Below are positions 1-7,718 of a DNA stretch of 64,000 bases, piece after piece. The stretch lies in the NCBI RefSeq assembly GCF_003574315.2, contig NZ_AP025739.1, positions 4,402,001-4,466,000 on the forward strand, in the 5' to 3' direction. The notes under the pieces were generated by a model that was given only the letters and a program-made list of their open reading frames with translations, searched no databases and was not told the origin of the DNA. Source of the DNA: Capsulimonas corticalis. Its GTDB lineage: Bacteria > Armatimonadota > Armatimonadia > Armatimonadales > Capsulimonadaceae. The translations under genes were made by a program, and so were the position numbers. Numbering within the stretch: the first letter of the stretch is position 1; each line of letters opens with the position of its first letter.

Positions 1-260
1 ACGCGCCGGTTCTTTATCGCGCAGTCGGATGCTCCGAATGCCGACAAACTGGATATCAGGGCCGTATTGGACTACAAGAGGTCCTCGCCTGTGACTCGAA
101 ATTGGTCACTCAGCTTCTTCAAAGCGGCGGCGCCGAGGAAATGAGGCTGCGCGCAGTCGCAAGCGGCATGCGCACTCTGGTCGCCGATGGAGTGAGAAAA
201 GCCATTGCTGGCAAGACCACCATTGAAGAACTACTCCGCGCCACCGGATCCGCGATCTGA
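1..260 (+). CDS. Type IV pilus/type II secretion assembly ATPase (PilB/GspE family), C-terminal fragment
   Basis: Only the last 85 or so codons are in the window, read from base 3 and ending with TGA at 258-260. The frame contains CSECRQTGYQGRIGLQEVL, the second half of the zinc-binding region typical of PilB/GspE extension ATPases. It then shows the usual C-terminal pattern MRxxAxxxGMxTLxxDGxxKxxxGxTTxEELLRxTG. This family hydrolyses ATP at the cytoplasmic base of type IV pili or type II secretion systems to assemble pilin subunits. The Walker boxes and first cysteine pair lie upstream of the window. PilB cannot be told from GspE with this fragment. The DUF1559 pilin at 34.2 kb could be a substrate, which is inference. 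Confidence 0.85.
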   Translation, partial: APVLYRAVGCSECRQTGYQGRIGLQEVLACDSKLVTQLLQSGGAEEMRLRAVASGMRTLVADGVRKAIAGKTTIEELLRATGSAI

Positions 261-272
261 TAAGCGGGCGGA

Positions 273-785
273 TCACGTCCTACTCGGATCCAAATTCCAC
301 TCCGCGCTCAGCACACTTTCGCACACCCCGCACTCGTAGACGCCATCTTTGATGATATTCTTTGTCCCACACGTCTCGCACAGACGAATGGTGTAGGCGC
401 AGGTGAAGCCCGTCGGGCTGGGGATGCCGGCGCGTGCAAGCGCATCGGCTACCGCCGGCCATGACTCCGGCTCCGGGCAATACCCCAGCGATTGATTAGT
501 CACTTCCGTAACGGAAACGTCCTTGTGGTCTACAGCAAACGTCATTTCTCCGGCGGACAGCACCCGCCTGCCGGCCGCGCAGGCGACATGTTCGGAACGT
601 CGGTCGGCAATCCAAAGCGCGCCTGCCACGTCAATAACAAACGTTGCGACGATAGTGTGATTTTCGAGGCGCTGCGCCGTCTTACCGATCCAGGATAAGA
701 CATCCTGCGGTTGGAGAACGCATTGTCGCTCTGAACGGAAGTTTGCGAGATCTTCAGAACCGATGTACCGATAGCTACGTTGCAT
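273..785 (-). CDS. Uncharacterised protein with C-terminal zinc-ribbon-like motif
   Basis: 170 residues, not recognised as a named family. The last 35 residues hold CETCG followed 13 residues later by CGVC, a CxxC-x(13)-CxxC pattern that suggests a small zinc ribbon. The rest has no signal peptide or membrane segment, so a cytoplasmic protein is likely. The start is supported by an extended -10 box (TGT-TATAAT, bases 791-796 on the minus strand) that leaves only 5 nt before the ATG, with no Shine-Dalgarno. The mRNA is therefore probably leaderless. The gene is convergent with the PilB/GspE fragment. Function unknown. Confidence 0.6.
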   Translation of the reverse strand: MQRSYRYIGSEDLANFRSERQCVLQPQDVLSWIGKTAQRLENHTIVATFVIDVAGALWIADRRSEHVACAAGRRVLSAGEMTFAVDHKDVSVTEVTNQSLGYCPEPESWPAVADALARAGIPSPTGFTCAYTIRLCETCGTKNIIKDGVYECGVCESVLSAEWNLDPSRT

Positions 786-790
786 GATGT

Positions 791-796
791 ATTATA
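791..796 (-). promoter_or_regulatory. -10 box immediately before the 785-273 gene (leaderless start)
   Basis: TATAAT on the minus strand, preceded by TGT (extended -10). It is separated from the ATG at 785 by 5 nt, so transcription should begin at or within a base or two of the start codon. No good -35 hexamer is seen. Confidence 0.55.
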
Positions 797-843
797 ACAT
801 CGAAGCAGACGGGAACTGATCGATGAGTGATATTGTTAGTTCA

Positions 844-862
844 ATGTTAAATGAATTAACAT
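844..862. promoter_or_regulatory. Inverted repeat, candidate operator upstream of the VOC dioxygenase gene
   Basis: Perfect 7-bp inverted repeat ATGTTAA-5 nt-TTAACAT centred about 48 bp before the ATG at 901. The AT-rich symmetric form is typical of MarR or TetR-type repressor sites. Ring-cleaving dioxygenases of the MhqO type are often under MarR-type control. No regulator gene is adjacent, so the link is inference. Confidence 0.4.
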
Positions 863-900
863 AGATGTGTTGACGGTTATTGGAGCAAAGGAGCGCTGTG

Positions 901-1848
901 ATGGAACTGACTGGGCTGCATCATGTGACGGCGATTACGAAGGTCGCTTCCGAGAATTTGGCGTTTTATACGCAGACACTGGGAATGCGTCTGGTGAAGA
1001 AGACGGTGAATCAGGATGACGTTTCCGCGTACCATCTGTTTTACGCCGACGAGGCCGGGAACGCTGGCACGGATATGACGTTCTTTGACTGGGCGATGTC
1101 CGCGCCGCACCGGCCAGGGGCGGGCGATGTTTCGACGACGGCTCTGCGTGTGGCGAGCCGAGAGGCGTTGGACTGGTGGGTGGCGCGCTTTGACAGCCTG
1201 GGCGTTGCGCATGGCGAGATCGAGGAGGTTTCAGGACGAGCGCGGTTAACCTTCACCGATCCCGAAGGGCAGCGGCTGGCGCTGGTGACGGATGACGGCG
1301 CGCCTGGCGGTACGCCGTGGGACAAGAGCCCGGTGCCCGTGGAAATGGGCGTCAAAGGTCTGGACGCTGTCACGCTTACTGTCCGCCGCGCGGCGGCGAC
1401 GGCGAAGGTGCTGACGGATGTTCTCAGCTTCCGGCAAACGCGGACGTATCAAACGGCTGATGGATACGAAGCGGTGGTTTATGAGACAGGAGCGGGTGGG
1501 GCGGGGACGGAAGTGCATTTGGTCGAGCGCCCCGACTTGCCGCAGACGCGTCAGGGAGCGGGCGGCGTGCATCACGTCGCATTCCGCACGCCGAACGCCG
1601 AGGAGCAACGGGAGTGGCTGAAGCGGATCACGGCGGCGGGCTTGCAGGCGTCGCAGCAAATCGACCGGTTCTATTTCCAGTCGATTTACTTCCGCGAACC
1701 CAACGGCGTTCTGTTCGAGATCGCGACGGACGGCCCCGGCTTCGCCACCGATGAGTCCCGGGAGCACATGGGAGAAGCGCTCGCGCTGCCGCCATTCCTG
1801 GAGCCGCATCGCGCGCAGATCGAAGCGGGACTGAAGCCGCTGAAGTAA
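901..1848 (+). CDS. VOC-family ring-cleaving dioxygenase (MhqO/glyoxalase-type)
   Basis: 315 residues made of paired vicinal-oxygen-chelate modules. The N-terminal half starts GLHHVT (His7/His8). The C-terminal half has GGVHHVAF (about residues 221-228) and NGVLFEIATDGPGF, with Glu273 as a likely metal ligand. This is the usual length and motif order of MhqO/MhqA-like extradiol dioxygenases, which are cytoplasmic metalloenzymes linked to quinone or hydroquinone detoxification. I chose ATG 901 over an upstream TTG at 880 because AAAGGAG (887-893) sits 7 nt before it and the homologous region begins there. A hairpin terminator follows. Family is clear; the substrate is not. Confidence 0.85.
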   Translation: MELTGLHHVTAITKVASENLAFYTQTLGMRLVKKTVNQDDVSAYHLFYADEAGNAGTDMTFFDWAMSAPHRPGAGDVSTTALRVASREALDWWVARFDSLGVAHGEIEEVSGRARLTFTDPEGQRLALVTDDGAPGGTPWDKSPVPVEMGVKGLDAVTLTVRRAAATAKVLTDVLSFRQTRTYQTADGYEAVVYETGAGGAGTEVHLVERPDLPQTRQGAGGVHHVAFRTPNAEEQREWLKRITAAGLQASQQIDRFYFQSIYFREPNGVLFEIATDGPGFATDESREHMGEALALPPFLEPHRAQIEAGLKPLK

Positions 1849-1866
1849 GCGAGAGGGTCTTCGCGG

Positions 1867-1903
1867 CAAACCCACCCCGGGCCGAAGCGCTGGGGTGGGT
1901 TTG
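1867..1903. terminator. Hairpin between convergent genes
   Basis: 12-bp perfect arms CAAACCCACCCC / GGGGTGGGTTTG around a 13-nt loop, 19 bp after the dioxygenase stop and about 20 bp before the stop of the convergent 1925-2167 gene. The T-tract is short, so termination is likely but not certain. The same CAAACCCACCCC arm begins the large palindrome at 59934. Confidence 0.55.
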
Positions 1904-1924
1904 TCAGGCGGGGACAGGACCGAC

Positions 1925-2167
1925 TTACGCAGCCGCCATCGCCTTGATTTCGGCGATGGCTTCTTCACGGATCTTCTCGACGATGACCGGCGCCTTGCCG
2001 GGACGGCCATACTCGATGTTGCCGAGGTTGACGGCGCCGTCTTCAGTCAGGCGGCCGGTGACGACGCAGAACAGATGCGCGGCGTCGTCCTCGGTCGTGA
2101 ACGTGACGCGGTAGAGATGGTCGCCGATTTCCTCGACGACTTTGGTGGTGGTGTAGGCAATTGCCAT
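1925..2167 (-). CDS. Small uncharacterised protein, 80 aa
   Basis: 80 residues, soluble and acidic, with a beta-rich first half (HLYRVTFTTEDDAAHLFCVV) and a helical lysine/alanine-rich end (KIREEAIAEIKAMAAA). The ATG at 2167 is preceded by AAAGGAGAAAA, a clear ribosome-binding site. No family is recognised. It is convergent with the dioxygenase gene and lies downstream of another small unknown gene on the same strand. Confidence 0.6.
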   Translation of the reverse strand: MAIAYTTTKVVEEIGDHLYRVTFTTEDDAAHLFCVVTGRLTEDGAVNLGNIEYGRPGKAPVIVEKIREEAIAEIKAMAAA

Positions 2168-2236
2168 TCGGTTTTCTCCTTTGACGGTCCACCGAAGGCG
2201 TGTGACACAGTCAGTACTGGCCCCTCGCTGCCTTTC

Positions 2237-2662
2237 CTAGGAAAGAACAGCTTTCAGGGCGTTGATCAATTGCTGCTCCGGCGTGAGTTCGGATGTTTCG
2301 TCCAAAGTCGCCGTATGGCATTTGTGTTCGGTATCCCCGCTGAGAATGCGGCCGATCGACGTCAGGTTCGCGACCCGCTCGACGATCACCTGGCCGCATT
2401 GCAGGCAGGAATAACGGATATCGATATGTTCGACTCCCGATTCGCAGACAAAGGTGACTTCGCCCATTTCCGCTTCGGGCCACCCGGTTTTTTCAGCGCC
2501 AGGAATAGAGATGGCGTCTTCCGGAATTTCCGTTTGCAGCAGCTGCGATAGATTTTCTCGAAATTGACTTGCTTGCTTGATGCGTATACTTTGAAGGCGC
2601 TGCAGCTTCGCTTCTTTGTCCGACTCATAGGCGGCGATCGCCGCTTCTTTCCAATCCGACAT
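2237..2662 (-). CDS. Uncharacterised 141-aa protein with Cys/His motif
   Basis: 141 residues, not recognised. The first 50 are helical and charged. The middle carries CLQC and, about 30 residues later, HKCH, which could together bind a metal (CxxC-x(n)-HxCH). AGGAG lies 7 nt before the ATG at 2662. No signal peptide or membrane helix. It precedes the 80-aa gene on the same strand with a 69-bp gap. Confidence 0.55.
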   Translation of the reverse strand: MSDWKEAAIAAYESDKEAKLQRLQSIRIKQASQFRENLSQLLQTEIPEDAISIPGAEKTGWPEAEMGEVTFVCESGVEHIDIRYSCLQCGQVIVERVANLTSIGRILSGDTEHKCHTATLDETSELTPEQQLINALKAVLS

Positions 2663-2966
2663 GCAATTCTCCTATTCCCTCATCGGAGCCCGCGAATGGT
2701 TGGTTCGAAAGGAGAGAATTGCAACAAAAAACGAAAAATTCCTGCAAGCAAGCGTGGCGGAAGCCTTTTTTTTAACGTCGTATGATGAATAACGTCAAAA
2801 TTTGAGGAATCGTTCCCATGTCCGTTCGTTGGAAGCACCTCGAACGACGACTTACAGTGGATTTGGTAGGCGTAGAAGTGGCGGTCTAAAAGTCAGGATT
2901 CATCGAAATCGGGGCTAAGTTCCAGGTGAAGCGTCATGTTCTTTTGGAACGGCTCCCCTCCCTGCG
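2663..2966. other. Gene-poor interval
   Basis: About 300 bp, noticeably AT-richer than its surroundings around 2690-2800. A 23-codon frame begins ATG 2819 with GAGGAAT nearby, but nothing else supports it. I see no RNA gene or repeat until the tRNA-Val terminator. Confidence 0.4.
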
Positions 2967-3007
2967 AAAACAAAGGCCCGCTGATCCTTCTGTGGATAAG
3001 CGGGCCC
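2967..3007 (-). terminator. Intrinsic terminator of tRNA-Val
   Basis: On the minus strand GGCCCGCT pairs with AGCGGGCC (arms 2999-3006 and 2975-2982), with a further inner GAT/ATC pairing, and is followed by TTTGTTTT. It starts 11 nt past the encoded CCA of the tRNA. Confidence 0.75.
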
Positions 3008-3017
3008 ATAGCGGTTA

Positions 3018-3092
3018 TGGTGGGCGGTACAAGATTCGAACTTGTGACCCCTTCGATGTCAACGAAGTGCGCTACCACTGCGCCAACCGCCC
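3018..3092 (-). tRNA. tRNA-Val(GAC)
   Basis: A 75-nt cloverleaf folds fully. The acceptor stem is GGGCGGT/ACCGCCC, with a 4-bp D stem, anticodon stem CTTCG/CGAAG, loop TTGACAT (anticodon GAC), a TTCGAAT T-loop, discriminator A and an encoded CCA (3018-3020). It decodes GUC valine codons. A strong promoter (3106-3134) and a terminator flank it, so it is a single-gene transcript. Confidence 0.95.
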
Positions 3093-3105
3093 GAGAACGA
3101 AAATG

Positions 3106-3134
3106 AGTATACCCCCGCTTGGCATGGAAGTCAA
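3106..3134 (-). promoter_or_regulatory. Promoter of tRNA-Val
   Basis: Minus-strand TTGACT (3134-3129), 17-bp spacer, TATACT (3111-3106). The tRNA begins 14 nt past the -10 box. Confidence 0.75.
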
Positions 3135-3213
3135 GCCTTTGGAGGCGCGGCGCAAAATGAGTTTCGACGCCACGCTCCCAGAGGCGGGAATAACACCCAT
3201 GTCAGCAGAGAAA

Positions 3214-3414
3214 CTATGCGGATTCGGGCTTGGCGTCTTGTTCGATTTGCTTGACGGTTTCGGTGTTGAAAAACGTGCCCAGGCCCAAGATCGTCGGCGC
3301 CCAAAGGCCGACGAAAATGCCTAAATCGCGCTTTCCGCTGACGAACAGATAGATTGCTGCGGCGATGGAGAGGAGGCTGGATCCGTAGATCAATGCCTGT
3401 ACATCCTTGTTCAT
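3214..3414 (-). CDS. Small two-helix membrane protein, 66 aa
   Basis: 66 residues with two hydrophobic helices (about residues 8-26 and 33-48) and a charged C-terminal tail containing TETVKQIEQ. It looks like a small inner-membrane protein of unknown function. The ATG at 3414 has only a weak GA-rich ribosome site (AAAAGACACCG). It is divergent from the Nramp gene. Confidence 0.5.
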   Translation of the reverse strand: MNKDVQALIYGSSLLSIAAAIYLFVSGKRDLGIFVGLWAPTILGLGTFFNTETVKQIEQDAKPESA

Positions 3415-3509
3415 GACGGTGTCTTTTCTAAATAACCGAGGTTTACTGGGTTATACGGCGGAATACGCCCATATGCATTGGTATCCCCATGTTATGCCCA
3501 GGCGGGCCG

Positions 3510-3539
3510 TTGACAAAACATTTGTTTTGGGGCTACAAT
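3510..3539 (+). promoter_or_regulatory. Promoter upstream of the Nramp-family gene
   Basis: TTGACA (3510-3515), 18-bp spacer, TACAAT (3534-3539). The predicted transcript has a leader of about 140 nt before ATG 3686, containing a GAGCCG/CGGCTC hairpin near 3648-3670. A second TATAAT lies at 3559-3564. Confidence 0.6.
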
Positions 3540-3685
3540 TACTTGGCGCGTCAGGGTTTATAATGTCGTCCTCTTGCTGATCGTTCCCGGCGTCCGAAAA
3601 ATCAATCCCATGGACAGTCATAGTCCCAGCCACAATTGTTCGTATGAGCCGGCTCCCTGGAGCGGCTCGCCGATGAATAACGCCC

Positions 3686-5074
3686 ATGCCCGAGCCACGC
3701 GACATTCGCGAAGCGGAAGGGTCGCCGCTCGCCACCATGTCGGCCGCGGCGTCGCCACCGCCGGCCTCGTCCGGGTCCGCCTCCAGCACGCCGAGCCCCG
3801 CTTCGGCGCCGAGACGGCGGTCGCGTTGGCTTGTCTTGCTCTCGGTCCTCGGTCCCGGGGTTATTTCGGCTGCGGCCGGTAACGACGCCGGCGGCATCAC
3901 CACCTTTTCCCAAGTCGGCGCAACCTACGGTTTCACGCTCCTCTGGTGCCTCGCTCTCGTCACGGTCGGCCTGATCGTCGTGCAGGAGATGTGCACGCGC
4001 ATGGGCGCGGTCACCGGCAAGGGCCTCGCCGATCTCATCCGTGAGAACTTCGGTCTCAAAGTCACCATGTTCGCGATGATCGTTTTGCTGATCGCGAACT
4101 TCGCCATCACCGTCTCGGAATTCGCCGGCATCGCCGCCGTCGGCGAGATGTTTTTAGGCCACTCCGCGCGGAAGATCATCGTTCCCGTCGCCATGCTGCT
4201 GGTATGGGGCGTCGTTTCGCGCGGATCGTATCAGAAGATCGAGCGCGTCTTCTTGATCGCCTCGCTCATCTTCCTCACCTATATCGTCACCGCGCTCAAA
4301 ATCGGCGTGCCGTGGGGACAGGTCCTGCACGCGACATTCCTGCCGCCTCTCTCAAAGCTGCCCTGGAGCGGCGATTTGATCGTGATGATCGTGACGCTCA
4401 TCGGCACCACGATCTCTCCCTACATGCAGTTCTATCAGCAATCGGCGGTGCGCGACAAAGGCATCTCGATGAAGGACTACGCGCTGGCGAAGTGGGACAC
4501 CATTCTCGGCTGCATGCTGTCCTCGATCGTCGCCATGTTCATCGTCGTAACCTGCGCCCAGGAATTACATACGGCGGGGATCACGCAGATCGACAGCGCC
4601 GGACAGGTCGCCATCGCCTTGCAGCCGCTTGCCGGCAAGTACGCCTCGATCCTCTTCGCCTTCGGCCTTCTGAACGCCTCGCTGATGGCCGCCATGGTCG
4701 TGCCGCTGTCCTCGGCGTACGCCGTGACGGAGTCGCTGGGGTGGGAGAGCGGCCTGGGCCGCCGCATCCGCGAACTGCCCTTGTTCTACGGCACCTACGG
4801 CGCGCTGATTCTGCTCAGCGGCCTCTTGATCATGTTCCTGCCCGCGCATTCCAACCTGATCCAGATCATCCTGAACGCCCAGATCGTCAACTGCGCGCTG
4901 CTTCCCGTGGAGCTGATCCTGATGCTCATCCTGATCAATCGCCGCCGGATCATGGGGCGCTACAAAAACACGATTGGGATGAATGTCGTCGCCTGGACCA
5001 CAACGGCGATCGCCGCCTCGCTGTCCCTGTTCTTGCTGGTTCGCCAGATCTGGACGGCGATTCATCCCGCCTGA
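3686..5074 (+). CDS. Nramp-family divalent metal transporter with altered metal-site motifs
   Basis: 462 residues. A low-complexity Ser/Pro/Ala-rich cytoplasmic N-terminus (about 45 residues) is followed by roughly 11 membrane helices. The first helix carries GPGVISAAAGNDAGG where classical Nramp proteins have a DPGN motif. Helix 6 carries TTISPYMQF where they have the metal-binding Met of A-x-x-MPH. The fold and positions match the Nramp superfamily, but loss of the Met and DPGN places it with the Nramp-related clades, some of which are known to carry Mg2+ rather than Fe2+/Mn2+. ATG 3686 lacks a Shine-Dalgarno; Met18 (3737) is an alternative. Transport of a divalent metal is likely; the ion is unknown. 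Confidence 0.85.
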   Translation: MPEPRDIREAEGSPLATMSAAASPPPASSGSASSTPSPASAPRRRSRWLVLLSVLGPGVISAAAGNDAGGITTFSQVGATYGFTLLWCLALVTVGLIVVQEMCTRMGAVTGKGLADLIRENFGLKVTMFAMIVLLIANFAITVSEFAGIAAVGEMFLGHSARKIIVPVAMLLVWGVVSRGSYQKIERVFLIASLIFLTYIVTALKIGVPWGQVLHATFLPPLSKLPWSGDLIVMIVTLIGTTISPYMQFYQQSAVRDKGISMKDYALAKWDTILGCMLSSIVAMFIVVTCAQELHTAGITQIDSAGQVAIALQPLAGKYASILFAFGLLNASLMAAMVVPLSSAYAVTESLGWESGLGRRIRELPLFYGTYGALILLSGLLIMFLPAHSNLIQIILNAQIVNCALLPVELILMLILINRRRIMGRYKNTIGMNVVAWTTTAIAASLSLFLLVRQIWTAIHPA

Positions 5075-5094
5075 ACATCCGGCGCTGACTATGG

Positions 5095-5100
5095 TACAAT
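5095..5100 (+). promoter_or_regulatory. -10 box of the response-regulator gene
   Basis: TACAAT ends 24 nt before ATG 5125. AGGAAAAG (5106-5113) then serves as the ribosome site in a leader of about 18 nt. Confidence 0.45.
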
Positions 5101-5124
5101 CCATCAGGAAAAGACCCAAACACT

Positions 5125-5499
5125 ATGCCCTACAAGATACTCGTGGTGGACGATGAGCCGCCGATTGTCCGCCTGATGGAGTTTATCCTCGCGCGGCAAG
5201 GACACGAAATGCTAGTCGCGGTGAACGGCGAAGAAGCCCTCGCCCAGGTGCGCGAGCACAAGCCGGACTTAATCCTGCTGGACATCATGATGCCCCGCAT
5301 CGACGGCTACGAAGTCGCCCGCACGCTGCGCGCCGACCCGGCGACCTGCGACATGCCCATTATCATGCTTTCGGCGAAGGCGCAGGAAGAGGATATTCAA
5401 AAGGGGATGGATGTGGGGGTAAACGAATACATCACCAAGCCGTTCGGCCCGGATCATCTGGTGCGGGTGGTGAATAAGTATTTGGCGGAGGGGGAGTGA
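5125..5499 (+). CDS. Single-domain CheY-like response regulator
   Basis: 124 residues, a complete receiver domain and nothing else. It has acidic pocket Asp9/Asp10, phosphoacceptor Asp53 in LLDIMMPRIDG, Ser83, and Lys105 in ITKPFGP. Without an output domain it must act by protein-protein contact, as CheY, Spo0F or DivK-type regulators do. No kinase gene is adjacent, so its partner is unknown. It has its own promoter and is convergent with purM. Confidence 0.9.
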   Translation: MPYKILVVDDEPPIVRLMEFILARQGHEMLVAVNGEEALAQVREHKPDLILLDIMMPRIDGYEVARTLRADPATCDMPIIMLSAKAQEEDIQKGMDVGVNEYITKPFGPDHLVRVVNKYLAEGE

Positions 5500-5516
5500 C
5501 TCTCGTCTTCGAGCCC

Positions 5517-5541
5517 CATCCCCCATCGAGCGAAAGCTCGA
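5517..5541. terminator. Hairpin between the response regulator and purM
   Basis: CCATCGAGC-GAAA-GCTCGATGG, 9-bp arms closed by a GAAA tetraloop, between two convergent stop codons. A related hairpin ending GGGGAGAT lies at 34411-34446. Confidence 0.55.
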
Positions 5542-5557
5542 TGGGGAGATGGAGCGC

Positions 5558-6604
5558 TTACCCCAGCTCCACTCCGTCGCCCTCAATCGCCACTCCCAGC
5601 TTTACGGCCTTTTCGCCGGCGTTCTCAAAGTACGCGATCGCCGTGTCGGCGTCGTCCGCCGGAACGACCAGCACGTACCCAATTCCCATGTTGAACACGC
5701 GGTGCATTTCGTAATTTGAAACGCCGCCCAGTTTTTCGATGAGTCCGAAGATCGGCGGGACGGTCCAGGCGCTGCGGTCGATATGGACGCCGACGCCGGT
5801 GGGCAGGACGCGCGGGATGTTGTCTAAAAAGCCGCCGCCGGTGATGTGGGCCATGGCGTGCACGCGGTTTGTCTCCAGGTAGGAGAGGACGGCGGGGGCG
5901 TAGCAGCGGTGCGGCGCGAGCAGCACATCGGCGAGGGTTTCACCGCCGAGTTCGGGGATCGGTGTTTCTAAGGGCAATTGGCCGTCGTGCAGGAGCGCCT
6001 GGCGGGCGAGGGAATAGCCGTTGGTGTGCAGGCCGTCGGAGGCGAGGCCGATGAGGACGTCGCCGGGCGCGACCTGGGAGCCATCCACGATCTTGGCGCG
6101 CTCGACGATGCCGACAATGCTGCCGGCGAGGTCGTATTCGCCGTCGCCGTACAACCCGGGCATTTCGGCGGTCTCGCCGCCGATCAAGGCGCAGCCGGCG
6201 GCCTGGCAGCCGTCGGTCAGGCCCTTAACCACGGCCTCGGCGACGTGTGGCTGGAGCTTGCCGGTCCCAAAGTAGTCGAGAAAGAACAGGGGGCGGGCGC
6301 CCTGCACCAGGATATCGTTGATGCAGTGGTTGACCAAGTCGCGGCCGATCGTGTCGTGACGGTTGGTCGCGAAGGCGATTTTTAACTTCGTGCCGACGCC
6401 GTCGATGCTGGAGACCAGGACCGGGTCCTGCAATGTCCCAAGCGCCGACAGCGCGAACATGCCGCCGAAGCTGCCGACGCCGGTCAGCACGCCCGGAGTC
6501 AGCGTCTTCTTGATATGCGACTTCATCCGGTCCACGGCGTCCGTCGCCGCATCGATATCCACACCCGCCCGCGCATACGCGCTCTGCTCTTTTGCTTCAC
6601 TCAT
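5558..6604 (-). CDS. purM: Phosphoribosylformylglycinamidine cyclo-ligase (AIR synthetase)
   Basis: 348 residues from ATG 6604. PurM catalyses the ATP-dependent closure of FGAM to AIR, step five of purine synthesis, in the cytoplasm. The sequence shows the family hallmarks: an N-terminal YARAGVDI, SIDGVGTKLKIA in the dimer-interface strand, GGETAEMPG, and GLASDGLHTNGYSLAR. The upstream ATG at 6631 is rejected because a TGC-TATAAT extended -10 box (6617-6612) lies between it and ATG 6604, so the longer frame would not be transcribed. Transcription should start at or next to ATG 6604, giving a leaderless mRNA. No other purine gene is adjacent. Confidence 0.93.
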   Translation of the reverse strand: MSEAKEQSAYARAGVDIDAATDAVDRMKSHIKKTLTPGVLTGVGSFGGMFALSALGTLQDPVLVSSIDGVGTKLKIAFATNRHDTIGRDLVNHCINDILVQGARPLFFLDYFGTGKLQPHVAEAVVKGLTDGCQAAGCALIGGETAEMPGLYGDGEYDLAGSIVGIVERAKIVDGSQVAPGDVLIGLASDGLHTNGYSLARQALLHDGQLPLETPIPELGGETLADVLLAPHRCYAPAVLSYLETNRVHAMAHITGGGFLDNIPRVLPTGVGVHIDRSAWTVPPIFGLIEKLGGVSNYEMHRVFNMGIGYVLVVPADDADTAIAYFENAGEKAVKLGVAIEGDGVELG

Positions 6605-6611
6605 GGCAACT

Positions 6612-6617
6612 ATTATA
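6612..6617 (-). promoter_or_regulatory. -10 box of purM (leaderless start)
   Basis: Minus-strand TGC-TATAAT with 7 nt to the ATG at 6604. No Shine-Dalgarno is present in the 7 nt. Confidence 0.6.
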
Positions 6618-6653
6618 GCACAGCGCGCCAAGGCGAAGCCTGTTTGGCCGTGG

Positions 6654-7718
6654 TTACTTTCCGTTGGCCGAGGCCGTCAATTCGCGAATGAGTTCCGTTT
6701 CGGCGGGGCGATAGGGCGCTCCGTAGGTGTGGAAGACTTCGTGGAACCAGATTTCGGGATCGCGGTCGGTGTAGGGCTTTTCCCAGGAATCCCAGGGCAG
6801 GAACGTCTGTGTCTTGCCCGCGACCAGTCCCCAGTTGATCATGGCGACTCGATGCTCTTTTCCAATCGGCAGGGAGCCCTGGAAGGTGCTGCCTGCGCCG
6901 CGCGCCATATATTCGGTGCAGAGGAGAGGGCGGCCGTACTGCTCCAATTGCTGGACGCGCTTCGCAAAATCTTCGGCGGGACCGTAGTTATGGAAGGAGA
7001 TCACATCGGATTCGGCGATCTGTATCTTCTCGGTGGCGCTGAGCGTGTCCGGGCTGGACCAATCGCCCATCCAGACGCCGCTGGTCAGCGGCTGCTTGGG
7101 ATTGGCCGACCGCGCCCAGGCGAACGCCTGGGGCAGGAGCGCGGCGACCAGATCAACTTTGTTGGCGGGCTCTTTGTCTCCGTAGCTGGTGGCGTTGGTG
7201 TTATCGGGTTCGTTCCAGACATCCCATCCCAGGATACGCTCGTCCTGGGAAAAGGCGCCGACCACGCCGGTCACATATTCCTGAAGCCGGGGATACTGCG
7301 TCGGATCCTGAAGGGCGTCGGCGCCCGGACTTTGCAGCCAGCCCGAATTGTGGTAGCCAGGGGCGGGAGCGCGCTGCGCGCCAAGGGTAGGCAAGGGATC
7401 CCAGCAGGAATCGAACAGCACGAAGAGCGGCTTGATTCCGCGCGTATCGGCGATCGTCAAAAACTCTTCGATGCGTCCCCGAAATCCTTCGGCGTCTTGC
7501 TTCCAAAGCAGATCGTGAAGATAAACGCGCATGGTGTTCATGCCGAGAGACTGCGCCCAGCTCAGCTCCAAATCGATGGTCTTGGGATCGAAGGTGTCCG
7601 CCTGCCACATCTCCATCTCATTGATGGCGTTCGCCGGGTTATAGTTAGCGCCCACCAGCCAGGGCTGCCGGGCGTACCATTCGTTCGCTTTTTCCGCGCT
7701 CCATTTTTGAATAGACAA
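6654..7718 (-). CDS. Clan GH-A glycoside hydrolase (GH5-like), cytoplasmic
   Basis: About 354 residues of a single (beta/alpha)8 glycosidase domain. The acid/base Glu sits in GWDVWNEPDN and the likely nucleophile Glu in LLCTEYMAR, the paired strand-4 and strand-7 glutamates of clan GH-A. WLVGANYNPANAINEMEMW near the start and SFHNYGP are typical of the cellulase-family relatives often labelled beta-xylanase or mannanase. No signal peptide, so it probably acts on imported oligosaccharides. I prefer TTG 7718 because AAGGAG lies 5-6 nt upstream; the in-frame ATG at 7748 has no ribosome site. The gene is divergent from polA. Exact substrate unknown. Confidence 0.8.
   Translation of the reverse strand: MSIQKWSAEKANEWYARQPWLVGANYNPANAINEMEMWQADTFDPKTIDLELSWAQSLGMNTMRVYLHDLLWKQDAEGFRGRIEEFLTIADTRGIKPLFVLFDSCWDPLPTLGAQRAPAPGYHNSGWLQSPGADALQDPTQYPRLQEYVTGVVGAFSQDERILGWDVWNEPDNTNATSYGDKEPANKVDLVAALLPQAFAWARSANPKQPLTSGVWMGDWSSPDTLSATEKIQIAESDVISFHNYGPAEDFAKRVQQLEQYGRPLLCTEYMARGAGSTFQGSLPIGKEHRVAMINWGLVAGKTQTFLPWDSWEKPYTDRDPEIWFHEVFHTYGAPYRPAETELIRELTASANGK

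Noticed and set aside
2819-2890. 23-codon ORF near GAGGAAT
   Set aside because: Too short to support without conservation; mentioned only as part of the gene-poor interval.
4204-5088. 294-codon frame inside the Nramp gene on the same strand
   Set aside because: Out-of-frame Arg/His-rich product overlapping a conserved transporter; not plausible.
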